Shown here one piece after another: positions 22,201 to 33,638 of a stretch of 64,000 bases of DNA. Position 1 is the stretch's first letter, and each line of letters begins with the position of its first letter. The position numbers and the translations under genes are program-made. The notes below the pieces were generated by a model that saw only the letters and a program-made list of their open reading frames with translations, did no database searches and was not told the origin of the DNA. This stretch comes from Hypomyces perniciosus (lineage: Eukaryota; Ascomycota; Sordariomycetes; Hypocreales; Hypocreaceae), in the NCBI GenBank assembly GCA_008477525.1, contig SPDT01000004.1, forward strand, positions 4,711,948-4,775,947, read 5' to 3'.

Positions 22201-24578
22201 TATTTTAATAATATCCTGGTCTATTTAGCTATACGAAAAGAATACTAATAATATATATAAAAAGTTATAGATAGATTAATCGATATAGGTCTTTAAGTTA
22301 ATATTAAAAAATGCGAATTTAAGATAATAAGAATAAAATACTTTAGTTTAATTATTATAAGCAACAGCATTAAAATAGACTTTAAGAAAGTGGCTGCGAT
22401 TATAAGTTAAAAGAGACCCTTAAACCTCTATAAACTTTAATATTTCCTAGGCTTTGTAAATTTTTATTAGCGGTTTATTAAAGACTTCTTTAATATCTAT
22501 AAACCCTTAAACAGCCTTTAAGAAAAGATATATTATAGAATTAGACAGAACTCTATACTGCTGCGTTTAACTATCTTAAAACCTAGTTTATAACTGCCTT
22601 AATCTTTACCTTTTTTAACTATAATAAAAAGATAATCCTAGAAATAAATACTTTAGACTAGGTATTTAAAAGTATTCTTTCCTAGTATAATAAAGATAGT
22701 GTTTTGCGACTAGTAGTATACTTTTTATTAAAGTATTTATATACTAAATGTAATTATAAGATTTATAATAAAGAACTGCTAGCTATTATTAAATTGTTAG
22801 AAAAATAGTGCCTTAAACTTTAAGGTATAGAAAATAAATTTGAGATTATTATAGACTATAAAAACCTAGAATATTTTATAATTACTAAAGCATTAAATTA
22901 AAGATAAATCTACTGGTCTAAATTCTTATCCTAGTATAATTTCTGGATTATTTATTGGCCTAGGTTAAAAGCAGTAAGGCCTAATGTATTAAGCAGGAGA
23001 TTTTAGGATATTCTAGTAAAGTTAAACTAGGATAATAGCTGATTAAAAGAAAGAAAGAGAACCTTACTCCTGGAAAGCTGCTTTAACCCCTATACCTATA
23101 CTAATATTATAGGAAGTATAGATAATAAGAACCTATTTGCTGTAATAACTGGCACTTTAATCCTAAACTTAAAGATATTGATTAATAAAATAATTAATAA
23201 AGCCGATAAAATATTAAATATAGCGAGTATTATAATATAGGCGCTTTAAGACCTGGCTGTTTAATAATAGCCTAAGAGTATTTAAAGTAACTTAAAGGCA
23301 GCGATGCAAGACTTTTAAATCTGCGGCAATTAAATATATTATTAAGAATAGCTTTTCTTCCTGCTAATAAATAAAGTAAAGATATAAATTATATACCGAA
23401 TATACTTTTCTAGGCTAGGGGGATACCTAGGATAAATAAAAACGCTAAACCTTTTTAACTGTATATACTAGTAGCTGTAAATATTAGCTAATATTAACAC
23501 TTTTATTAAAGGTTATAACCTATACTTTTAAATAAAGTTAAATAAGTCTGCTCCTTTAAGATTCTTAAAACTATTACTAGTATTATTTTAGGCCTAAAGT
23601 AATATTTTAGTAGATTATATTATATTACTGTTTAACTATAACTAGTTAAGCTTAGTTTATAAAAACGTCTTTATAGTAGTATACCGCTTAATAAAGATAT
23701 ACTATTTTATTACTACCTGTATATTTAATGCTAAAGAACTTGCCAATGCCTTTATCTTGCGCGTCTATACTTTATATAAAGCCCTAGAAATAATTATATT
23801 AAACTAAGGTGCCTAGTTTATATCTAAATTCTAAAAGTAGCTATTTTAACGACTTAGAATTTACTTTAAATATTCCTTAGCCTATTATTTAAAGACTAAT
23901 CGCTAGATTAAACGGCTAAATGCAGGGGTAAAGCAGTATTTTAGGCAGTTTATAAGTTTTTACTAGAACAATTAGGTAGATTAATTACTATTTGCAGAGT
24001 TTACTAAAAATAACTAAATATCTAACATAATAGGAACTTTACTGTTCTTTATAAATTATAGGTTTCACTTGCGCCTAAAAGTTAAGCCCTTAAACCCCTG
24101 CCTACTAAACTTATTTATCGCCTAATAAAGGAGTTTTTATAAAGTAAATACTATAGTTAAGCGTTTTTAATAAATCCTAGATTAATTAAAAGCCCTTGCA
24201 GTATAATTAATCGCCTAATATAAGGCTGCAGCTAATATATTAAAGGAGGATTTATACTGATTTTCAGTTAGCGAAAAGGTATAGTTAAAGACTAAATACT
24301 TTAAAATAAACTGCCTAATAAAAAAGGGAGATAATAAATAGGTAGGCCTATATAAAATCCTTAATATATACCTTTAAGCTTATTAACTTAAACTCCTTAA
24401 CTGTATCTGCATTTTCCCTATATTCTATAACTCTCTTTTTAGACTATTAGCAGTCAATAAAGTAGGCTAATAGATATATCTGCTAGGATAAGATGCTATT
24501 AATAAGTGAGAGAATAAGAATATGCAGGGATAAGTTTTTAAAAGAGATAATAAGATAAATAAAGTAGTAGAAAAGTAG

Positions 24579-24672
24579 GAATTTAATGAGATCCTTAACT
24601 GCTATAATAAAGATAGCCTATACTATTATATAGCCTGGAAATACTATATACTAAGCTAGTAACCTATATAGA
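24579..24672 (+). other. Chromodomain remnant of Gypsy B1
   Basis: The frame reads EFNEILNCYNKD, LYYYIAWKYY and, after stops, PI.NLKG. This follows the chromodomain pattern of a variable strand, YLVKWKGY, TWEP and NL. It sits at the C-terminal end of pol just before the LTR, as in chromoviruses. Chromodomains bind methylated histone H3 and direct insertion to heterochromatin. Confidence 0.65.
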
Positions 24673-24890
24673 ATCTGAAAGGATAAGACACTGCCCTTTT
24701 AGAATACTATATAAAAAACCCTAATAAGCCTGGCCCGCCTATTTAGGTTAAGAAGAGGAAGATAACCGACTAGCTGGACCTGCGATATAGTAGCTGCTTA
24801 TAATAGAATTGATATAATAGGAGGATTGGAATATATATAGTTTTAGAATAGCTATTTGGGGGTAAATAGAGTTTAAAAAGGGGGGGGTAC

Positions 24891-25052
24891 TATTACGGCA
24901 TTAAACCTGCCCTTTAATAACTTATCAGCATTACATGCGTCCTTACATAATAACTTAGTCCTATACCTTCGAACCATATTCTTATAGCTTCTTGCCTTAT
25001 TCAAGGCATAACAAAGATATTAGCTTGACCCACTGTTCTGTATACCGTAATA
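24891..25052 (+). repeat. Gypsy B1 3' LTR
   Basis: 162 bp, preceded by the polypurine tract at about 24875-24887 and followed by the target duplication ATACC. Confidence 0.88.
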
Positions 25053-25056
25053 ATAC

Positions 25057-26400
25057 CCCCTAGTTAATAAAGCTATTCCTAATACCTTATTAACTATTAC
25101 TTTAGCCTATCTATAGTGTTATAATTAACTGGCTATACTTTTAGAGCCTCTTTACTTAATTAAAAGCTCTTTATTATAAATATATATCGATATTTTATTA
25201 TAAAGGTAAAACAAATATAAGCGCTATAACTATTATTATTCTATAATAATAAAAAGTTAAATAATAAAGCTTTTAAGTAGGTAAATTAGTCTTAAATAGT
25301 TAAAATAGGTATATTAACTGCCTTTTAGCCTTATTTTTTACTCTTTTTCTTTAATTATTAATATTATTATTATTAATATTAATAATAATATTAATATTAA
25401 CAGTAATAGCAGTATAGCTTTTACTATAAATATTATACTTTTAATTAATTCCTTTTATACTATATATTTATTTATTAATAGCGAAATTGCAAAAAAGAAT
25501 ACTTTATTAATAAAGTATAGTTATAATTGCCCCTTAAAAGTAATTTATTGCGGCGTTAGTTGCTTGGCTGGCCAAGCGGCTATACCTATTACTGCTCCTG
25601 CTCCTATACCGGCTCCTGCTTCAGCTTTTACTCCTGCGCTAGCTAGTCCGGCCTAGTCTAGAGATACTGTAGCTTTTACCGCTTTTAACGCGCGCTATAC
25701 TGCTGCTATTACAGCTGCTCGTGAAGCACGCCTTGCTGTTAATGCAGCTATTGCTATTACTTTAGCCCCTGCCTTTATTACTGCTACAGCTGCTTTTATA
25801 GCTACCTTTACTTCTACCTCTATTACCGCTACTGCCCCTACTACTATACTATTATCCCCTCTTTATAAAGGTTATTTAAAGTCAGTAATCGCTAGTAAAA
25901 AAGACTTCTTTTAATATATTTTTATCGCTTACTTTTAGCAGTATATTATTTACTTTAATAGTAATTACTAATATACCCTTTAATAAACTCTTTTTAATTT
26001 GCTTATATTACTTGATTTAATTATATACTTTATAGTTATTTAATATTTATATTAATTATATACTAGCTCTTTTAAGCTATAAATAAAAGAGATAATTAGG
26101 TTAATATACTCTTTTTCTTTTATATATTCAGAAGCTTATATAATTAAATAGTAATTTAATATAAAAAGGTATTATGCCTTTAATTTAATTTATTAAAAAA
26201 GGAGAATTTAATTTACTTTAAAGAGGCTGCTGCTTTAAGCAGTAGTAATAATAATAATAATACCCTTTATATATAAGTATATAAAGGCTAGAAAGCTTTT
26301 AAAGAATAGTTATTATAGTAATAAAATACACCCTTTATAATATATAGCCTATAGGCTAAAATTAACTAGTTTCCTATATTTTTATATATTTTATGTTAAT
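25057..26400. other. Copia A segment between RNase H and the 3' LTR, homologous to the segment in Copia B
   Basis: This stretch aligns along its length with 55195-56530 in Copia B and has no role in the usual Copia plan. On the plus strand a frame runs from about 25470 to 26080. It reads INSEIAKKNTLLIKYS, a CGVSCLAGQAAIP motif, a long Ala/Thr/Pro-rich part and YKGYLKSVIASKKDF, interrupted only by TAG/TAA codons that could derive from CAG/CAA. The opposite strand in the same register would be Gln-rich. I do not recognise the protein. Confidence 0.5.
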
Positions 26401-27571
26401 AACTATATATCTGCTAAATTTAATAGTACTTTGAGGTGTATAAAGCACTATTATAATAAAGCTTTAATAAACTTATTAGCAGATATAAAGTTAATAGAAA
26501 AATAAGAAACTATAAATAATCTTTTCTAGTATTTTTATTTAAACTATATATTTTATATGTTAATATAATATAAGTAAATATTAATTTATATATTTTCTTT
26601 AATTATAAAATATATAGTTAATTAATTATTATAATTAATATTTTAATTAGCATTAAAGTTAAAATTTATCTTTTAAAAAAGGCAATATAAACATATAGCC
26701 TTTTTTACTATTTAAATAAAGGCAAGCAGCTTAACTTTTATTATAAATATACTAATAGTACTTTAATATATTATATTTTATAAAACAAAGCCTAAGAAAA
26801 ATATAATAAAATACCTTTAAAATAATCTTTAAGTATTTATATTATTAGTGAAAAAAGTATTACTTAAAGCAGTTAAAACTTATATTTCTCTTTTCCCTCT
26901 ATACTAAAAAGCTAGGAAACGCTATATATATAAATAGCGGATTAGTTAATTAACTGCTTTAAAGTACTCTTTACTAGGGACAATTAAAAAGTATAATAAA
27001 GCTAAAGCGCTATAAGCTATATTAAGCCTTATCATAATCGCTATATAAAGTATTAATCCTACTTTCTTTTAATATATTTTAATAGTTACTTTTAAAGCTT
27101 ATAATATACTTTTCTAGAGCTTTATAATAGGTATTAGAATTATAAAAAGCTATATTCCTTTATTAAGCCTAAATTATTTCGCAATTTTCTTAAAATAGGT
27201 CTTATAGGAAAAGTATATCCTAAACTTAATATAATTACAGGTAATCTTAATCCCTAAAAACTATTATATATCTCTTTTACTATAAAGCTTATATTTCGCT
27301 TCTAAAGCATTTAATAGCTTAATATAAAGAGCTTTATGATTATAATAATATACAATTAAGATATTATTTATATAGAATATAATAAAGATTTTCCAAGCTT
27401 TATTATAAAAGAGATAAAGCTCTTTAAAGCTTAAGATTAACCTTTATTGCTTTAAGGTTAAAGATAGTTTATTAAACTATAGCTTTAATGAGTCTTTTAA
27501 GCTATATAAAGCTTTCGCAAGCTTTAAACAAACATTTAGCTATTTAAAACCTTTAAAGAGCTTATATATTT

Positions 27572-27973
27572 TGTTGGGGGTAACTGATATACCCAATACA
27601 CCTGCATTTTTCCTTTTTTTTTGCTTACCTAAGAAAGGATGGCTGCTTATTTAAGTAGCTACTGGATTAGGAAAGTATAGGAGTATAAAGATATACAGAT
27701 AAACCTAGTTTAATAAAGACTAACCTTCTTCCCCCTTTAATATATAACCCTACCTATAAAAATATAGCCTTTAAGATGTATAAGGTAACTGTTAGTTGCT
27801 TTTAGCTGCTGGCATTATAATTAAATGATCTGCAGTATCTTTTAATGCCTATATTACTTAATTGCTGCTTTATGGCTCTGTTAGGAGCGCGGTTCCTACA
27901 CTTAATACTAGTTGTTATATATAGGTGTATATATATTGTATATATATTTTGGAGCGCCAATTCCCCCTTAATA
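27572..27973. repeat. Solo LTR D, copy 2, inside Copia A
   Basis: 402 bp, TGTTGGGGGTAAC to CCCCCTTAATA, nearly identical in layout to 11471-11869. The Copia reading frame resumes on both sides, matching uninterrupted Copia B around 57725. A flanking ATATA may be the target duplication if the element ends are extended by two bases. Confidence 0.75.
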
Positions 27974-30900
27974 AAATATACCTAGTTTCGAGTTTTTATC
28001 CCTTAAAGCATTAAAAAAAGTATTTTTAATATTATATTACTTTAACTTAAAGTCAAATGTTACTATAAAGTAATAAATATATAGAAAGAACGCGCTACTA
28101 ATATAGCTATATATATACTTTTTATAATAAAGCGCTTTTATAAATCTTTATAAACTATAAAATAAACTTTATAGTATTTTAAATTTTTATTTTAGTTAAA
28201 CTTATAAGTAAAAACCTAATATACTAGTAGTAGCTTTATTATTGCCTTTAAATATAATATCTTTTATTAAGTCCCTTTTATATATAGATAATTAATTTTA
28301 TTATATATAGCTTACTTAAACCTATCTTTAAATAAGTATTTTATAAGCTTTTTTTAGTCTTTTAGCAGTTTCGCTAAATCCTCCTAGTAAATAATTAATT
28401 TATTAAAAGCTATACTCTTTTAAGAGGAAGATTTATAGTTTATTACTGTATTAAAAATAATAAATACTATTTCTGCGCTTTTTAATTTATTATTTATTAG
28501 CTTTTATTAATTAAGTAATAGTTAATATAATATTAAACTAAAAAGCCTAGTAATTATTAAATATATGCCAGGCTTGTTATCTTTAAAAGTAATATTTGAG
28601 GTATATATCTTAATCCTATATACTAGGAGATATTTATTAGCCTTTCTTGCAAGTTATTTCCCTTAAAGTTTTAAGCTTTTATAAGTATTAGCTACTGCTT
28701 TACTGCTTAAAGGATTACTAGCTAGTATTTCTTTAAAAGTCTACTTTTCTTTATAAAAATAGGTAAGTCTTTTATATATTAGTCTATTTCTAGCTTTAAT
28801 AGACTATCCTCTTTTATTAGGTTATATACCTTTAATATATAAGGCTATTCTTTTACTATATCCCTCTCTGCAGAAAAAAGTAAATTATTTATAAAAGTAT
28901 TGCCTAAAGTTCCTATTAGCGCACTAGTATTATCTATAAAAATTTACTATTTTAAGGTAGCCTTTAATATTTAAAGACTAAAAGGTTCTTTTAAATACAC
29001 TAATAGTTTACTTAAAGTATTTATTAAACTATCTTTAATACTTTATACCTCTATTACCTTTAAAGGTATACTTTCTCTTTTTATATTACTTATAAAGGTA
29101 TTCTTTACTGTAGGAATATATATTAAAAAGAATTTAAATTCCAGTTTATTTTCTTTAAGTTTATTAAACAGCTTATTTAACTTAAATATAGAAAGTATAT
29201 CTGCAATCTCTTTATTACTATTAAAAAAGCTAGTCTTATTAAACTATATATTTTTTATAATAATTACTTTTATTAAGCAGGGTAATTAAATATAATATAT
29301 ATTATTTATAGTATAGTTAATAAAATATTTAATTAGCCCTTTAAGTTTAGTTTTAAATTCTCTCTTTATGTAGCTAGCCTCGCAGTCTTTATTAAATATA
29401 TAAGCGCGGTAGCTATATATATAAAGCCTGCTTTAATCTAGCTATAAGTTTACGGAAAGCTCTTTTATTAGAAAGGGCGCAAAGTCGCGGAACTATTACT
29501 TTAATTTATCGATAAGTAATATTATATTAAGGCTATATATAGGACTTATATTAATAATATATACTATAGCTTTTATACTCTTTAACTATTAGTTAATTAA
29601 AAGACCTACAGCTTCTAGTATTTTAATTGACTTATTTATAACTTCTTAACCTACTTATTTTAAAATACTGTTTAGCTAATATATATAAAAAGGGGTAAAC
29701 TTTAAGATAATACGCTCTATATTAGCCTAAATCTAACCGTATAATAAGCTTTTAACTGCAATTATAGTTTTTTTATTATTTTACCTAAAAAAGTATATAG
29801 AGATATTATATTATATCTTTACTATACTTATAAAGTTAAAAAAAGCATTAAAAACAGTTCCCTATTCTTTATTTAATAAAGGGTATATATATAACTATAT
29901 AGTATATTCTTCTTTAAGCACTAAAAGCTAGTTATCTTTATTATAGCCTTAAAGATAGTTTTAAAGATCTTAATATAGTTTTAAAAAATAGTTTTAGCAT
30001 TTATCTATTAAATAGTCTATAAAAGATAACCTATTTTGTATATATAAAAGTAGAAGCCTTATAATCTATATATATAGTTCCTTTAATATATATATTCCTT
30101 ATATTCTTTATAAGCGCTTTAAGCGCTTTTAGGCTTAAATATCTTAATTATAGATACTAAAGCTGTTTTAAGTTATATTCTAGTATTAAGGGATTATATA
30201 TTAGTCTTTTCCTGCTATTTAACGCTATATAAATACTATAGTCTATATTAAAAAGTATAAAAAAAGCTATCAACCTACTTAATATAGTATATTTAAAGAT
30301 AAAGGCAATATAAAGTAATAGGGGTTTATATTAAAGAAATAAAAGATTATACCTATACTTTACCTTCCTTATAATAGTGTTTAAATTAACTGTATTAATA
30401 TAAAGTATATTATTATACCTTCTTAGCTAAATCCCTGCTTTCTAAAGCTTTAATTAAAATACAATATTAATATAAAATCCTTTAACTACAGCTATATTTA
30501 TAAACTTAATAAAGCGCGCTATTTTCTAATATAAATTATAAAGAGTATCCTTTAATAAATAATATCCTCTTTTAATAATAAAGTAGTTAACTTTTTTTAC
30601 TTTAATATAATCTTTTTCTATATTTAAAATAAAAAAGCCAGGAATAAAGTAATTCCTATTATTTATAAAATAAATAGTACTATATATATTAAGGAGGGTA
30701 CTTTAAAAAGGGCAGTAAAGTATATTTTATATATTAATATATATTAATATACTTATTAAATATACTATAAAGCTTATATTTTCTTTATTGATTAGGTTTA
30801 GGGAGATTAAAGCAGCTATAACAGTTAAAGCTATTCTTCTTTATACTAAGGCAGTAAAGTTAATACCCCTTTTACTAAACTTCTTATAAATAACCTACTA

Positions 30901-32077
30901 TTTATTTTCTTGCAGGCGCGCGCAAATTTCTGCAGTTTACTTAAATGTAAAAGTATACTGCCCTTTTTTATTAAGCTTTTTAATAAACGCAGCATATACC
31001 TTACCGCAGTTATCTAAAGGCTATATATACCTTTTAGGTCTATAAAGGCACTCTTTACTAATAAAAAGGTTTAAGTGTATATTACTATTACTTAATATAT
31101 TATTTAAGCAGTTACTAAGTATTATATAAAAGCTATAAATATAGTTCTTTATATTCTTTATACTATTTAAAAATAGCCAGCTAAATTAATTAAGAGAAAA
31201 GATTCTTTTTATTTTACTGCTTTTAATTAGGCTATTTATATAGAATAAATAATAGGCAGTAAAGCTTAAAGTAATATATACTTTAATAGCTTTAAAAAAG
31301 GCTATTTAGGAAGCTATTCCTATAACTTTAAAAAGCTTATACTTTACTGCACTTATATAAATATATACTTAATAAATATATTATACTTTTAGCCTAATAT
31401 TCCTATACTTTGCTTTATGCAGTATATATTAATAAAATAAATATATTTCCTTATATATTATATCCTTGCAAAAAGTTAGTTAATCTTTTAGCTTTTTAAT
31501 AATTTAATAAATAATAACCTTTATATTAAAATCTTTATTATTATTATAGGCTGCTTTAGTAGCAGTAAAGGCTAAAGCTATAGCTTAAAGGTCTACTAAA
31601 ACTAAAGTATAGATATTAGAGTTAACTATCTTTTACATCTACTTTAAAATAATAACCTTAGCCTTCCTTTTTTTATTATTGCTATTAATAAGGAATTAAT
31701 GCTTTTAAAGTATACGATTATAGTAAATAGAAATATTAACTGAAATAGGGTTAAAATTAAATACTTTAACTGAATTTTCCTTTATTTTTATTAAAGTAAA
31801 TAGCTTAAAAGCAGGGAAACTGTTATTTAGTTTATTAAAGAAATCTAGATTAATCCTATTCTATACCCTAGCAGTAGTTATATAATTAATAAAAATAGTG
31901 ATCTATTTAATTTACTAGACTATTAATTCTAGCTTTATAAAAGCAATATCCTTTATATTATTTATTATAAAAAATAGCTTTAATAGCTTAAAGGCAAAAG
32001 TAAAGGGTATAAAGAGAGATATAATATTAAAATAAAAGTTTTTAGTAACTTTAATAGTTACTACCTATGCTTATAAC

Positions 32078-32355
32078 TATAGCAGAGCGCAGTACAGCTA
32101 TATAAAGTATAGAAAGATAGGAAATTACGCTTAATTTTATAAAAGAGAATATATTATAATAGCCTCGCTATATATATATATAGTTAATATAAAGAAAAAG
32201 CTATATATAGGCGCTTTATAAGCGCCTATATAATTTAATATATTGCTTATGCAATATATATGTTAGCTTATATCTGCTAACAAAGCAGATAAGAGCTCCT
32301 TAGCGCTGGCCCAAGCGCTAATAAGCGGTAGGGCCCCTGCCTACTTAACCCAACA
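32078..32355 (-). repeat. Copia A 5' LTR
   Basis: 278 bp, more mutated than the 3' copy (first bases TATAGCAGAGC against TGTAGCGGAGC). It ends CCCAACA and is followed by the AAAGG duplication. Confidence 0.85.
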
Positions 32356-32360
32356 AAAGG

Positions 32361-33476
32361 TTATAGCTAGACTTTTAAATATAAAAGGTTAGTTTGCGGA
32401 TTAAAAGGTCCAGTCTTTATTATTATACTTTACTAATTTTCCTATAATAAAAGATATAGTTATAGGTTTTCTTTTTACTATATTTATAGGTTATTAATAT
32501 ATTTTTATATTAAAAGCGCTTATAATACTATATAAAGTCCCTATACTGGGACTTAGCGGCTAATAAATTATAAAGTTCTTTTTATAAAATTATTAATTTT
32601 TTAAACTAAGTAAAGTTTATGGTTAATTTAAATAGATAGTATAAATTAAATATATTCTTTTCCTATTAGCTTTTAAAGCTAGTCTTTAGTTTTACTTTCA
32701 CTTATTATTAAAAGAAAGTAAATATAAATATTATATTAATTAACTTTATTTATTTATAATTTAATCTTACTAACTAGTCTATAGCTTTATTACTTTATAT
32801 CCTTTAATAATTAAAGTATTATTAAGTCTATATATCTTTATTATATATAGTTCTTAATCTTTAAAACTTAATAAAAACTTATTAAAAGAAGTTAAAGGGT
32901 ATACCTTTAAGGCAGTATAATAGTACTGTATTATTAAAGTAAATAATAATATCCTTAATACTATTATTATTAGCTATTATAGCCTCAAATCCTTTTAAGG
33001 CTTTAACTGCCTTACTATTAAATATTTCTATTAAGTTAAGTTAACTATATCCTATTAAAACTTTTTTATTTTCTTGGTATATAAAGAAGCTATAGCTAAT
33101 AGCTTTTATAGTAAAGCATAAATTATTTAAAAATACTATTATTTTTGAAAAGGCTATTGTAATTATTTAGTTATTAAATTCCTTAATAGCTTTAACTTTA
33201 CTGCTTAAATTAAGGGTTGAAAGTTTAGTTAAATTAAGGAAAAGGGTTAATTTTAAATAACCTTTAATAAATAATATAGTGTATTATAACTTTATTATAA
33301 GTATAGCTGCAGCTTATTTATATAGGCATCAACTTAATTAAGTCCTATAAACAAATAGGTATTAGTTATTTAATAATAATAGCTTAATTGTAAATGAAAG
33401 CCTTTAAGTATTAAAGTATTATATTATTAAAGGGATCTTGCTTTCTTTATATAAAATAAATATAAAGCTTATCTTT
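32361..33476. mobile_element. Unassigned degenerate repeat DNA, right flank of Copia A
   Basis: Strongly TA-rich with dense stops in all frames and no motif recognised. By the AAAGG duplication it continues 17289-17688. It is cut on the right by Gypsy B2. Confidence 0.4.
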
Positions 33477-33638
33477 TATTATAGTATACAGAACAGCAGG
33501 TCAAGGTAATATCTTTATTATGCCTTGAATAAGGCAAGAAGCTATAAGAATATGGTTTAAAGGTATAGGACTAAGTTATTATATAAGGATATACGTAATG
33601 CTAATAAGTTATTAGAGGGCAGGTTTAGTGCTATAACA
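33477..33638 (-). repeat. Gypsy B2 3' LTR
   Basis: 162 bp, the reverse complement of the Gypsy B1 LTRs with many transitions. Confidence 0.85.

Larger units (their letters stand above)
17971..25052 (+). mobile_element. Gypsy B1: chromodomain LTR retrotransposon (chromovirus), RIP-degraded
   Basis: It has LTRs of exactly 162 bp each (17971-18132 and 24891-25052) and a target duplication ATACC at 17966-17970 and 25053-25057. A purine tract AAAAAGGGGGGG directly before the right LTR fixes the plus orientation. The putative primer-binding site GTTTATGCCTT follows the left LTR and is kept in Gypsy B2. Reverse transcriptase is visible as KPKGGICIY (about 21880) and AYFNNILVY (22198-22224, from YxDD). 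The C-terminus of integrase carries a chromodomain-like block at about 24579-24672 (EFNEILNCYNKD, then LYYYIAWK). Frames are broken throughout by TAA/TAG. A 580-bp solo LTR is inserted near its 5' end. Its close relative is Gypsy B2 at 33477-40047. Confidence 0.87.
17689..32355 (-). mobile_element. Copia A: LTR retrotransposon with nested insertions, RIP-degraded
   Basis: Two 278-bp LTRs (17689-17966 and 32078-32355) flank it, with a 5-bp target duplication AAAGG at 17684-17688 and 32356-32360. Coding sense is minus. Copia-type reverse transcriptase is recognisable by comparison with Copia B; the polymerase motif reads FYINNILIVY at about 27375-27345, with Asp to Asn changes. Integrase and gag should lie in about 28000-32070, but I could not read clear motifs there because of dense stops. 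Gypsy B1 (17971-25052) is inserted at the 3' LTR/internal border and solo LTR D2 (27572-27973) in the pol region. Subtracting these leaves about 7.2 kb, on the long side for Copia, because of a roughly 1.3-kb segment between RNase H and the 3' LTR (about 25057-26400). Confidence 0.85.
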
